A stretch of DNA of 64,000 bases from DTU052 sp050951725 (GTDB taxonomy: Bacteria; Bacillota; Syntrophomonadia; Syntrophomonadales; DTU052). Below the pieces are notes generated by a model that saw nothing but the letters and a program-made list of their open reading frames with translations, was not told the DNA's origin and ran no database searches. The position numbers and the translations under genes are program-made. The stretch covers positions 806,001 to 870,000 of the forward strand of contig JBMNJO010000001.1 in the NCBI GenBank assembly GCA_050951725.1, given 5' to 3'. Of this stretch, positions 25,338 through 35,016 are shown piece by piece; positions within the stretch are counted from its first letter, which is position 1; every line of letters begins with the position of its first letter.

Positions 25338-28300
25338 CTATTTCATCCCTCTTGCCAGTACGGTCACAGCCTCTGCGCGGGTAGTATTGCCCTGTGGTCT
25401 GAATGATCCGTCCGGGTAACCGCTGATCAGTTTGTCGTGTACGGCTGCCGCAACATAGGGATATGCCCAAAGGGCAATTTTCTCATTATCGCTGAAAGTC
25501 AATGCTACATCAGAAGCTTGAATATTGAAGGCCTTCCCCAGCATCACGGTCATCTGCTCCCGGGTTACCGGATCATCAGGTCCAAAAGTCCGAGCATTAT
25601 ACCCCTGGACAATCCCAGCTTTATGAGCAGCCTCGATGTATGATTTCGCCCAGTGGTGCTCGGTGTCAGTGAAACTTGCCATTGGTTGCTCAAATCCATT
25701 TTCAACAGCCAGGTACTTGACCAATATCGTACAGAACTCCGCGCGGGAGATCCATTTATCAGGAAGGAATCTGCCGTCTGAGTAACCGCTGATGACTTTC
25801 TGATTTATCATTTTCTCGATACTTTCTCTCGCCCAGTGCCCCTGAATATCTGTAAGTTCTACTCCCCGCACCAGAGGGCGAATCAGGACCGCAAATTTTG
25901 TAAAGTGGTCAACCCTGCCAATTACTTCTCCATTATCCCAATCAAAATTGCAGTCTTCTACTTCCACCCATTGCTGTCTAATCTCATCTAACCAGCAAAG
26001 AACCGGTTCATATCTCTCCCTGTCGATCCGGTTGCGATCAAACGCCAGCCTGATAGTAACGGGTTGTAGGAATTTCCCGCTTTTGTCTTTGCTAAACTCG
26101 AATACGCCGCTGAGCAGTCGATCTCGCTGAGGTAGATTTTGGGTGGAAGATAATTTGCGTACACTAATTTGCACCTGTTCTCCTACAGCTGCTGCCGGAA
26201 CATCGGCCCTGGCCCCTTCGGTTGACACAGTTCCATGCTGGCCCGGACTTACCGTAACAGTGCTACCTCCCGAAACGGAACCGTCTTCTTCACGAGGGGA
26301 ACCACCTCCAGGTCCGCCTCCGCTGCCTGAATTCTGCTCTTCTTCAGGCCGCATGCGCTTTACATGCAATTCCCGCACCGTGATGTTACCTGCTCCATCC
26401 TCAGCCAGTAACAAAATATTATTGTCCCCGTATTCCAGTAAAACTGTCTGTAGCGGCATTTCGAAATGAACCGGCGTGAGAACTGCTGATTCGAAGTCCG
26501 GGCTTGCTTCTTTGTGGTAAAGCACATTCCCGTTCATAATTACGGCCAATGTGCCCATGTTTTCGTCAATCACGGCTGCGAGACTTACGCTTTCAGTTCC
26601 GGAAGAAACGACAGTGGGCGGGCGGGTAGTGACTTGTATAACCGGGGCGGTTATATCAACGAACAGCTTGCGTTGATAGGTGCTATAATTGCCTGCGTTA
26701 TCCAAAGCCTCAATATTCAGATCATGTACTCCTTCTGGAATAGTGAGCGTGGTTTCAAATTCAAAACGATTTTCTTCTTTGTTATAGCTAAAATCCGTTT
26801 CATTGCCATCCAGCTTTAAGGATGCCAGCAAGTTGTCTTCCTCTACATAGCCTTTTACAGTTACTTTCTGGTTATTGTAAAATCCCCTGGGTTCGGGCAA
26901 TTGGAGATGAACCACTGGTTTTTTGTCATCTGTTCCGGTGGTTAACGGCTCTGAAAGGCTAAAATTACCTGCCATGTCAGTAACCATAACCCTGAGTTGA
27001 TATGGGACTTCCGCCAGAGCATTGAGATCAAAGACCCCATCTATCGAAGAAGCCAGCACACCCCGGGGCTCCACATAAAGGTGGTATAAAACCCCGGGAA
27101 AAACTTCGTCTGAGGCCTGTACAGCGATGCTGCCGGTATCTTTATTGTAGTCAACCGATTCAATAACTGGAGGAACGGTATCAACCCTAACCGGGAATTC
27201 CAGAGTCTGCCACTTGGCATCGTCCCAATCCACTCGAGCCTGCAACCGGTAAATGTATGGCCCATCAGTCACTTCTCCATCAATCTTTCCATCCCAGGGG
27301 AAAATGTATAATGGTTCGCAGATACTGAGATTAAAATTCTTTTTCAGATACTCAATAGTGTCCAGGTCTCGAAGTTTCCGGCCCTCCGCATCCAGAATAT
27401 CAACGTCTATTTCTCGTGCATTTCGCAGCAGCTCGGTAACAATCTGTGCCTCATCCTGTATCTCATCTCCATTAGGTGAAATCGCGATCCATTGTGCATC
27501 CATCTGATTGTTATTGTATCCCAGGATCTTGTCCCCACTGATAACAAACGTGCCTCGCAGCTTCTGGTCAATGACGGTGCCGAAGAACGGCTCCGATTCC
27601 TCGTCATAGAGACTATCATCAAAAATGGGAGCTTTATCCCATTCACCATAGAATCCAATATATGGAATGCTTAATTCTGGTTGCTTTTCCTCTAAATCAG
27701 TCAGACGTATGAATCCCTCTACAAAGGTGCCATTGGGGAAAATGGAGTTTAAATCCTTGAGCGAACTGTCTCCCTTATCCAGATCGTCCAGCATGCATAC
27801 CGGATTTGCTAAATCAAGTTTTACCGGAATGTCGGCCGTTGATCCTGCCGGAACTGTTATGGTACCATCCGCAGTTCCGCTAAAAGATATCGGCATTGAC
27901 CCGGTACCGGAATCCAAAACAACCTGTTCCTTATTGGTGTTGATATATGTCATCCCCTCGGATACATAGGGATATGAAGTCAGTACTGTACCACTGACTC
28001 GTAATTTACGTTCCTTGTCGGCAAAATTGGTTACCCTGACTGAAAAATTGGCGGTATTTCCTATCTCCCTCAGATTTACTTTGCTTAACCCGGTTTTACT
28101 GTCAGTTACAATTGCCCCGGTAGTGGTTGCGGCATAAAGATCCATAACCCCTGCTCCCTGACGCCGGGGAGATACCTCCACTCCTTCACTTACTTCCTGG
28201 GGACGCGCGGTGCTCATCAGAAGATGTCCTGCCATGTTTACCCGGTTAATTCCGTTTAAATGTTGGGAAAACATTTCGGGTTCTGCTTCCATCCGCTGCA

Positions 28301-30056
28301 AAATCAATGCCACCCCGCCAGCCACTTGAGGACTGGACATCGATGTGCCGCTCATCACTTCATATTGATCACCTGGAATGGTTGAATATATATTGCCTCC
28401 AGGTGCAGTAATATCCGGTTTAAAATCCAGGTTGGGTGTCGTTCCCCACGAAGTAAAAGAAGACATTGCTCCAATAACCGGGATTTCCTCCCCGGTAAAT
28501 CGCACCTGGTTGTGTCCCTCGGCGATCCGGTTCCGCAATTTCTCGCCACCATGATTACCGATGAATACGGCTGGAATAATACCTTCGCCTGGGTAGGCCA
28601 TCGATATTAATCCTTCGCCACCACTTTCGTTATTGTATACAATCACCCCTAGAGCTCCGCAGTTCTGAGCATTCATGATCTTGTCAACAAAACCAATGCT
28701 TCCCCGCTTTATGAGGGCAATTTTACCAGCAAGGTCCTGGACTGTGAAATCTTCCATCCTCCCCAGTCCGCAGTCCAGGTATTCCACGGTCGTTTCGCCA
28801 AAAACCTCCTCGGGATTTGGTCCTTCAATGCAACTCTGATAAGGTATTTTTTCTTCTCCACATTGAATGACTTTGGCCAGAATGGAGTTGTCAACGGATG
28901 CTACCGAAATCGTACCGGGGATGTTTCCGGGAGACCCAACCACCCCGATATCAGGGTTTTTGGCATATGGATCTTTATAAGAATCCCCTACGCGGTTACT
29001 ATTCCCTGCAGACATGACAGGCACCACCCCGGCGGCAATCGCCCGTTGCACTATCTTATAAAGAGGCTCGTCCATTCTCACAAAATCGGCACTGCTCCCC
29101 ATGCTGAGGTTTATCACGTCTGCACCCAGGGTAATTGAATCCTCCATGGCACGGACGATCACATCAGACCATGCTGATCCGAGTTGATCAGGATCGTTGG
29201 AGCATACCTTCATCGCCAGTAACTGTGTTTCCGGTGCTACCCCCTTGATTCCATTGGTTTCACTCTCATCTTCACAATTGGCCCCTACGATTCCTGCTAC
29301 ATGCATTCCATGCGGGTGGGTACTTAAAATATCGCTATTATTATCGGCATAATTATAACCGTACGGTACTTTATCACTAATCCAATTTCCGGGCAGATTA
29401 AGGGCTTCCGTCATCCGCTCGATATCCGTCTGTTTGATTTTCACATTCTCCGCATTGCTCAAACGCATATCCTTATGTGAAGGATCCATGCAGGTATCTA
29501 TTATAGCAACCACTTTACCATCACCTTTATACCCTAGGTCCCAAGTGGGATGTACCTTAACTGTGCCTTTGCTGGTGACCATATTGGGCTGTGGCGCAGG
29601 AATCTCATATTTTTTTGCTATGTATACCTTCTTTACTCCCGGCAGCTTTTCGATCTTTTCCATATCTGAAGCCAAGGCTGTGGCACTGAATCCATTCATT
29701 ACATTCACAAAGTCATAATGGTAGTCAAGGTCTATCTCCTGTGCCTCGATCTCTTCTTTCAAAGAAGCCTGTCTGGCGAGCAGGCGGCTGCGCATGGTGT
29801 CGGCCTGGTTTACACTCAGCTGTCTTAAGGACAAACCCTGATTGGCAGCCTGTTCAATTACCGCTTTATCATCCAGTTCAACAATGATACGCAATTTATC
29901 ACTGCTGTTACTTCCCTGCTCGGGTTCAATGACACGCATACTCTCAATGCTGTTATCGCCCGGCCCGAGATTATCGATGCTATCCGCAGCAGCAGGATAA
30001 GAGCTTCCGATCAGAAATCCCAATACAAGTAACAATACCCATATTTTTTTCCGCAA
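25338..30056 (-). CDS. Secreted SLH-anchored subtilisin-family protease
   Basis: A 1572-aa cell-surface protease. Signal peptide at 1-25; inhibitor-like propeptide (about 53-150); S8 domain with catalytic D187 (AIIDTC), H249 (HGMHVAG), oxyanion N352 and S572 (GTSMSSP); a PA insertion (about 400-520); Fn3/DUF1034-like and FlgD-like Ig modules (ISPNGDEIQDEAQI); a glycine/serine linker; and three SLH repeats at the C-terminus (about 1395-1572) for S-layer-type anchoring. It resembles C5a-peptidase/lactocepin enzymes. TTG start at 30056 with GGAGGGG at 6 nt. It probably degrades external protein for amino acids. Confidence 0.95.
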   Translation of the reverse strand: MRKKIWVLLLVLGFLIGSSYPAAADSIDNLGPGDNSIESMRVIEPEQGSNSSDKLRIIVELDDKAVIEQAANQGLSLRQLSVNQADTMRSRLLARQASLKEEIEAQEIDLDYHYDFVNVMNGFSATALASDMEKIEKLPGVKKVYIAKKYEIPAPQPNMVTSKGTVKVHPTWDLGYKGDGKVVAIIDTCMDPSHKDMRLSNAENVKIKQTDIERMTEALNLPGNWISDKVPYGYNYADNNSDILSTHPHGMHVAGIVGANCEDESETNGIKGVAPETQLLAMKVCSNDPDQLGSAWSDVIVRAMEDSITLGADVINLSMGSSADFVRMDEPLYKIVQRAIAAGVVPVMSAGNSNRVGDSYKDPYAKNPDIGVVGSPGNIPGTISVASVDNSILAKVIQCGEEKIPYQSCIEGPNPEEVFGETTVEYLDCGLGRMEDFTVQDLAGKIALIKRGSIGFVDKIMNAQNCGALGVIVYNNESGGEGLISMAYPGEGIIPAVFIGNHGGEKLRNRIAEGHNQVRFTGEEIPVIGAMSSFTSWGTTPNLDFKPDITAPGGNIYSTIPGDQYEVMSGTSMSSPQVAGGVALILQRMEAEPEMFSQHLNGINRVNMAGHLLMSTARPQEVSEGVEVSPRRQGAGVMDLYAATTTGAIVTDSKTGLSKVNLREIGNTANFSVRVTNFADKERKLRVSGTVLTSYPYVSEGMTYINTNKEQVVLDSGTGSMPISFSGTADGTITVPAGSTADIPVKLDLANPVCMLDDLDKGDSSLKDLNSIFPNGTFVEGFIRLTDLEEKQPELSIPYIGFYGEWDKAPIFDDSLYDEESEPFFGTVIDQKLRGTFVISGDKILGYNNNQMDAQWIAISPNGDEIQDEAQIVTELLRNAREIDVDILDAEGRKLRDLDTIEYLKKNFNLSICEPLYIFPWDGKIDGEVTDGPYIYRLQARVDWDDAKWQTLEFPVRVDTVPPVIESVDYNKDTGSIAVQASDEVFPGVLYHLYVEPRGVLASSIDGVFDLNALAEVPYQLRVMVTDMAGNFSLSEPLTTGTDDKKPVVHLQLPEPRGFYNNQKVTVKGYVEEDNLLASLKLDGNETDFSYNKEENRFEFETTLTIPEGVHDLNIEALDNAGNYSTYQRKLFVDITAPVIQVTTRPPTVVSSGTESVSLAAVIDENMGTLAVIMNGNVLYHKEASPDFESAVLTPVHFEMPLQTVLLEYGDNNILLLAEDGAGNITVRELHVKRMRPEEEQNSGSGGGPGGGSPREEDGSVSGGSTVTVSPGQHGTVSTEGARADVPAAAVGEQVQISVRKLSSTQNLPQRDRLLSGVFEFSKDKSGKFLQPVTIRLAFDRNRIDRERYEPVLCWLDEIRQQWVEVEDCNFDWDNGEVIGRVDHFTKFAVLIRPLVRGVELTDIQGHWARESIEKMINQKVISGYSDGRFLPDKWISRAEFCTILVKYLAVENGFEQPMASFTDTEHHWAKSYIEAAHKAGIVQGYNARTFGPDDPVTREQMTVMLGKAFNIQASDVALTFSDNEKIALWAYPYVAAAVHDKLISGYPDGSFRPQGNTTRAEAVTVLARGMK

Positions 30057-30454
30057 AAGAATCCCCTCCCCAACTTGTCATACAGGATACTGTTAAGCTT
30101 TAGCATTCATTTTTATCGTCTCGAGTTCGGTAGGGCATGAATAGCTCAGCCATCAGCATGACCGATTATCCCGCTTGTCTGCCCTCAACAGGCAGGTGTT
30201 TCCTGTTCTTAAATCTGGATATATTCGACAGGGATACTTAATTTCCTTTTAAAATTAGGCATACATTTCCATTGATGGAACAGGATCATCTATAATTTAT
30301 ACGGTTTTTGTGTTATTTTCTGGGGTGTTTTTTCGGCATGGCATTGTAGGACTCTGAATGCAGGGGAAAAAATGCTCAGGGGGGATATGAGGTACATTGT
30401 TTATGATCACCTTATGCGCGTTACAATATGGTTTCTGCGTACAAGCATCGGTTA
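30057..30454. other. Non-coding stretch upstream of subtilase
   Basis: I see no credible gene here. It holds the subtilase ribosome site (GGGGAGGGG) and probably its promoter, but no convincing -35/-10 pair. After the decayed carboxypeptidase fragment (30455-30680), 30681-30859 is also non-coding apart from a short hydrophobic frame without supporting features. Confidence 0.5.
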
Positions 30455-30680
30455 CTGATTCACTTTCTGAGCCTGAGACCTGAAGGGCCAGTCCGACTGA
30501 AGCATCAGCACCGGAAGGCAATAGCGTTCCGTACAGCAGTCAATAGCTGGGACTTCCCGTCGGGCAAAAAACCAGCCATCGAGGCATTGGCCGAAAATAA
30601 GTCATGAAAGATCTCTTTTGACAGAATAACAGGCTCGTGCAAGTCAGAGATATTTTCGATTGCCACTATCGCCGTGAATC
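30455..30680 (-). pseudogene. Decayed copy of the S11 carboxypeptidase (internal piece)
   Basis: The DNA aligns to about 23770-24000 of the intact gene: it encodes AIVAIEN, then NASMAGFLP, then LPSGADASVGLALQVSGSESE after a one-base loss (ACAGCAGTC versus ACAGCAGGTC) that shifts the frame. Both ends of the gene are absent. It lies on the far side of the subtilase from the intact copy. Confidence 0.85.
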
Positions 30681-30859
30681 AGCAGTTGCCAGAACCGTGA
30701 GTTTAACTTCCTGGTTTGGAGTAAACGTACTGACTGGATTAACTTCGTCGAATATGATCAACACCGCTAGAAAAATGATAATTATGATTACCGAGCTAAT
30801 ACCCGGAATGGTTTTTTGCTCATTTTGGCTGTGTCCTTTTCTGATTGCGGCGATACAAG

Positions 30860-31915
30860 TTACCCTTTGCCAGTATGAGCCCATCGGGTAACATCAATAC
30901 CTCTGGCTGCCAGCCAGTTGGCGGTAGGACCGCTTACAACCAGCGGTTTACGGCGTAAATCCGCCAGGTCTCGGGCACCTGTCATCACCATGGCTGCTTT
31001 CAGGTGGTATTCAAAACGCCGGATCTCATCCTCCAGAGCATTAACTCCCTTTTCGGACCAGATCCGTAGAAACCGTCCCGCGATACCCACCAAATCGGCA
31101 CCCAAGGCCAAAGCCTTAGCCGCATCCAGTCCTCCCCGGATGCCGCCGGACGCAACTACTTCTATAGGCAGGTAGAGCGAAGCGAGTTCGGCGACACTTA
31201 CCGCAGTCGGTATCCCCCATGAAGCGAACTCTTCCGCCAAAACACCGAAGCGGGCCTGCTCTATGGCAATGAAGTTCGTACCGCCCCGGCCTCCGACATC
31301 AAAGAAACGTACCCCGGCATCAAATAATTGCTGTGCGGTCTCCCGGCTCATACCGAACCCTACTTCTTTTGCTATCACCGGCACGGGTGAAAGACGCACG
31401 ATCTCGGCGATGTTTTCCTGCAAGCCCCTGAAGTTGCGGTCCCCTTCTTTCATAGCCAGTTCCTGGGGAACATTAAGGTGCAACTGCAGGCCGTTGGCCT
31501 CGATCATCTCGATCGCCCGCACCGCCATGCGCGGGTCACTGTTGGCAGCCACATTGGCCAGAATTAGGCCATCGCGGTTTACCTTTCTAACGATCTTGAA
31601 GCTCTTGGCCAATTGTTTGTTTTCCAGTGCTATGGTCTGAGACCCCACTGCTATTCCGATGTTAAATCGTGCGCCCAGTCCGGAAATATCCCGGTTTAAA
31701 GCCAGAGCTTCCTCAATCCCTCCGGTCATGGCATTGATAATCAGGGGCAGTGATAATTCCTGACCCAAAAAAGTAACCCCGGTGTCAATCTCATCCAGGT
31801 CAACCTCGGGGATGGAGTTATGAAGAAACTGCACGTCCTCCAGGCCATTAGTATAGGGGTGTTCACTGAGTCGCTGTGCGATACTCAGATGTTCAAGTTT
31901 GCGCCGGGATCTTAT
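30860..31915 (-). CDS. fni: Isopentenyl-diphosphate isomerase, type 2 (FMN)
   Basis: Interconverts IPP and DMAPP. Motifs: LIINAMTGG, FNIGIAVGSQ, PVIAKEVGFGMS, DVGGRGGTNF and the FMN-binding VASGGIRGGLDAAKALALGADLVG. The first canonical start (GTG 31834) would miss the N-terminus, but the same frame upstream encodes RSRRKLEHLSIAQRL, the conserved beginning. The only matching start is ATA at 31915, 5 nt after AGGTG and overlapping the mobA stop by 4 nt. From there the protein is 351 aa. A non-AUG start or an A-for-G consensus error are both possible. Confidence 0.92.
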   Translation of the reverse strand: MRSRRKLEHLSIAQRLSEHPYTNGLEDVQFLHNSIPEVDLDEIDTGVTFLGQELSLPLIINAMTGGIEEALALNRDISGLGARFNIGIAVGSQTIALENKQLAKSFKIVRKVNRDGLILANVAANSDPRMAVRAIEMIEANGLQLHLNVPQELAMKEGDRNFRGLQENIAEIVRLSPVPVIAKEVGFGMSRETAQQLFDAGVRFFDVGGRGGTNFIAIEQARFGVLAEEFASWGIPTAVSVAELASLYLPIEVVASGGIRGGLDAAKALALGADLVGIAGRFLRIWSEKGVNALEDEIRRFEYHLKAAMVMTGARDLADLRRKPLVVSGPTANWLAARGIDVTRWAHTGKG

Positions 31916-32517
31916 ATGATCACCTTCTCAATCAATCCTTCAGCATATTTGAGGTCATCGCGGGTGTTGACGTTGTGAAGTATCATTGCCGGATCCCCAA
32001 ATCTGCGGATTTCGCTCTCATCAAGATATAGAATGTCCAGCATCCTGCAAACATCTCTTATTTTTAGTCGGCCAGCCAGCAGTGACTCTTCCACAACCGG
32101 CAGACAGCGTTTGGAATAAGCCGCAAACAACGGATGAATATAGGTGCCCGTACGAGGAACGACACCCTCGCGGTCTCCAACCATATCAACCATATGCACA
32201 GCCAGCTCCATGTTCAAAAACGGCATATCACAAGGCACTGTCAATACCAAGTCGTGACTGGCGCAGAATAAGCCCGTGTGAACTCCGGATAGCGGTCCTT
32301 TTCTGGGTATTATATCGGTTACGATACGGACTGATTCTTTGGCGTAATAATAATAGTTTTCTGGCTCATTGGTAACCAGAATGACCTCGTCAAAGGTCGC
32401 GGAAACCTTGCCCAGGACATTCTCAATCAGTTTCTGTCCGCTGACCTCGGCAAATGCCTTGTTGGTTCGCATGCGGGAACTACGTCCACCGGCCAATACA
32501 ATACTGGAAGCCTTCAC
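31912..32517 (-). CDS. mobA: Molybdenum cofactor guanylyltransferase-like protein
   Basis: A 201-aa nucleotidyltransferase with the LAGGRSSRMRTNKAF signature (GTP/pyrophosphate loop) and the PCDMPFLN metal-binding segment of MobA, which converts molybdopterin to its guanine dinucleotide form. The GTG at 32517 follows GAGGGTGA and is preferred over 32535. The stop overlaps fni. Pairing with an isoprenoid gene is not functional in an obvious way. No other moco genes are in the window. Confidence 0.85.
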   Translation of the reverse strand: MKASSIVLAGGRSSRMRTNKAFAEVSGQKLIENVLGKVSATFDEVILVTNEPENYYYYAKESVRIVTDIIPRKGPLSGVHTGLFCASHDLVLTVPCDMPFLNMELAVHMVDMVGDREGVVPRTGTYIHPLFAAYSKRCLPVVEESLLAGRLKIRDVCRMLDILYLDESEIRRFGDPAMILHNVNTRDDLKYAEGLIEKVII

Positions 32518-32631
32518 TGCATCACCCTCATGCATAAAGATTAACCGGTCCTTTCTTCAACAGAAAGGTGGTTATAAGGCGCCTGTAATGGTTCTGGTCG
32601 GGATAAATGCCTAAAGCCGCACTGCTTCCCG

Positions 32632-32659
32632 AAAAAAAAGCTGCCAAACTGGCAGCTTT
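32632..32659 (-). terminator. Intrinsic terminator after fmdB-like gene
   Basis: AAAGCTGCCA and TGGCAGCTTT with a 3-nt loop, followed on the minus strand by a run of eight T. It separates the ispH-fmdB side from mobA-fni. Confidence 0.92.
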
Positions 32660-32666
32660 ATATTCC

Positions 32667-32894
32667 TCACCCCATGCCAGCGTTGCCGCATCCTTCGCAA
32701 CCCGGTCCCGGGCCAGGGAACCGGGGACTGCTCGGGGAAGAGGTTTTACTTCCCGGCGAAAAGAAGGGAGACAACAGCTGTTTGACGCGGGGATGTCCGC
32801 ATTCTTCACATTTAACCTTTGATTTCTCTTCATTGGAAACCCGAAGGTTAAACACATGCCCGCACTTTTCGCATTTAAAATCGAAGAACGGCAT
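32667..32894 (-). CDS. FmdB-family zinc-ribbon protein
   Basis: A 75-aa protein beginning MPFFDFKCEKCGHVFN and continuing CEECG, the CxxC...CxxC zinc ribbon of FmdB putative regulatory proteins. The C-terminus is Pro/Gly/Ser-rich with CEGCGNAGMG, common in this group. Function unknown. A strong AAGGAGGG precedes the ATG. It follows ispH-rpsA and ends in a terminator. Confidence 0.88.
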   Translation of the reverse strand: MPFFDFKCEKCGHVFNLRVSNEEKSKVKCEECGHPRVKQLLSPFFSPGSKTSSPSSPRFPGPGPGCEGCGNAGMG

Positions 32895-32939
32895 TTGTTA
32901 CCCTCCTTCTTTTATATTATGAATGAATTAGTTCTGCTG

Positions 32940-34958
32940 CTAATCCTCTGGAACTTCCTGGTCTTCCTGACTGTCCTGGTTCTCCAGGAAAGCAGCTACC
33001 TGTTCTTTTTCAGCCTCATATTCGGCTTCCTTGATGCTCAGGCCAATCCTCTTGGCCTCGGTATCCATGCTGATAACCTTGATCCTGACCTCTTGTCCGA
33101 CCTCAACCACATCTTCGGTCTTGGCGACCCTGTGGTCAGCTAACTGGGAAATGTGGACCAGACCGTCAATGCCAGGTTCCAGCTCAACAAAAGCCCCAAA
33201 CTGCGCTAACCGGACTACGGTCCCGGTAATAATGTCACCGACCTTGATCTTCTCGGCTATCTTCTGCCAGGGACTGGGAAGAACTCTCTTGCGGCTGAGG
33301 GATACCCGTTCAGTCTCGCGGTCGACTCCCAGCACAAATACCTCAAGCTCTTCTCCCTCGGTCAGAACATCTTCCGGCCTGGCTACGCGGGCATGATCAA
33401 TCTCTGACACATGCAATAGTCCTTCGAAGCCCCCAATATCGATAAAGGCTCCGTAATCGGTAATCCGCTTGATAACACCCGTCCGGATCTGTCCTTCAGC
33501 TATCTCATCCCAGAACTGCTGTTTCCGGGCTTCTTTTTCTTTTTCGATCAACCGTGAACGGGAAAGAACTACCTGAGAACCTCTCCGTTTGTTACGGTTG
33601 AACTCCAGAATCTCGTAGCTCAGTTCCTGCCCCACGTACTTTTCCAGATCACGAACGAAACCGTCTTCTACCTGAGAAGCGGGCAGGAAACCGGTTACAC
33701 CCACGTCCACCAAGAGTCCACCTTTAACGGTTTTTAAAACGGTCCCGGTAACTGTGTTCCCTTCATTCGCCGCCTCTTCCAGAGCGTCCAGTGCTGCTTC
33801 CTGGTCAACCCGGCGTTTGGAAACCAGGATGGTGCCGTCATCATCCCAGCGCAGGACCATAACATCGATCTCATCACCCACCTCAACTACCTCACTGGGT
33901 GACTTGACTTCCTGCACTGACAGTTCTCTTAACGGTATGATTCCTTCAGACTTCCCGCCAACATCAACCATAACTTCGTCCTGACCGACCTGGATGACCT
34001 TCCCTTTCAGGATAGTACCTTTTTCCACTTCCTTCATGGACTCGGCCATTTCTGCTTCCAGTTCAGCAAACGTAACTTCCTGGTTACCGCTGGTGTTCAT
34101 TGTTTGTTCATCTTGTGCTGCATTGCTCTCCAGCTCAGACATCCAACTCAATACCTCCTTAATTACCCAATCTGGAGTAGAAGCACCTGCAGTAACACCC
34201 ACGTCTTCTTTGCCTTCAAACCATTCACGCCTCAGTTCCGCCGCAGTTTCTATCTGATAGGTAGCAACCTTCCTGCCTTCACAGATCTTAACCAGGGATT
34301 TCGTATTGGAACTATTACGATCGCCAACCACTACCATTACATCGACGTGACTTGCCAATTCGGCAGCAGCCTGCTGTCGCCGCACACTGGCGTTGCATAT
34401 GGTGTTATAGCCCCTGATCTCCCGCGCATGTGAAATCAGTTCTTCTACAATCTGCTGGTACTCCGATTCCCGAATTGTGGTCTGGCATATCACCGCTATC
34501 TTGTTATGTGGTGGTAATTCAGCAACCTCTTCCGGCGTACGCGCCACTATGGCGTTTCCGCCTGCCCATCCCTGAATCCCTTTGACCTCGGGATGGTCCC
34601 GGTCTCCGACGATCACTATCTGATAGTGGTCGTTAACCAACTTCCGGGCCAGTTCCTGGATGTGTTTGACGTTGGGACAGGTGGCATCAATTAAGCCCAA
34701 TCCCCGTGCTTCAATCTCAGACTGGACCTCTGGAGGTACACCGTGAGAGCGGACTACTACCCCACCCGCCTCGATATCATTTATATCTTCTGCGCAGGTG
34801 ATGCCTTTATCCGCCAAAAAACCCGCGACCTCCCGATTGTGCACCAGGGGTCCCAGTGTGTGCCAGGGTCCATCTTTGACTGATGCGTTCACAGCCAAGT
34901 CTACCGCCCTTTTTACCCCATAACAAAATCCGGCGTTATCAGCCAGATATATATGCAA
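32940..34958 (-). CDS. ispH-rpsA: Fused HMBPP reductase (IspH) and ribosomal protein S1
   Basis: A 672-aa two-part protein. Residues 1 to about 285 are IspH/LytB, the 4Fe-4S enzyme making IPP and DMAPP in the MEP pathway, with ligands C12 (GFCYG), C94 (ATCPN) and C188 (TICNAS) and RSHGV. The rest holds four S1 RNA-binding domains (the last two with DYGAFIDIGG and QFGAFVELEPG). This fusion is known in Clostridia. TTG at 34958 follows GAGGTGGA and gives the usual N-terminus; the GTG at 34967 has no site. It follows plsC-cmk, the conserved order. Confidence 0.95.
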   Translation of the reverse strand: MHIYLADNAGFCYGVKRAVDLAVNASVKDGPWHTLGPLVHNREVAGFLADKGITCAEDINDIEAGGVVVRSHGVPPEVQSEIEARGLGLIDATCPNVKHIQELARKLVNDHYQIVIVGDRDHPEVKGIQGWAGGNAIVARTPEEVAELPPHNKIAVICQTTIRESEYQQIVEELISHAREIRGYNTICNASVRRQQAAAELASHVDVMVVVGDRNSSNTKSLVKICEGRKVATYQIETAAELRREWFEGKEDVGVTAGASTPDWVIKEVLSWMSELESNAAQDEQTMNTSGNQEVTFAELEAEMAESMKEVEKGTILKGKVIQVGQDEVMVDVGGKSEGIIPLRELSVQEVKSPSEVVEVGDEIDVMVLRWDDDGTILVSKRRVDQEAALDALEEAANEGNTVTGTVLKTVKGGLLVDVGVTGFLPASQVEDGFVRDLEKYVGQELSYEILEFNRNKRRGSQVVLSRSRLIEKEKEARKQQFWDEIAEGQIRTGVIKRITDYGAFIDIGGFEGLLHVSEIDHARVARPEDVLTEGEELEVFVLGVDRETERVSLSRKRVLPSPWQKIAEKIKVGDIITGTVVRLAQFGAFVELEPGIDGLVHISQLADHRVAKTEDVVEVGQEVRIKVISMDTEAKRIGLSIKEAEYEAEKEQVAAFLENQDSQEDQEVPED

Positions 34959-35016
34959 GATTTCCACCTCGCATTGCCTATTTATAAGTTCTCATCTCAC
35001 CGACAATATTCCTGCC

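Noticed and set aside
30684..30884. 72-codon minus-strand frame with a hydrophobic stretch
   Set aside because: No ribosome site, overlaps the fni 3' end and abuts the decayed carboxypeptidase fragment; likely chance or debris.
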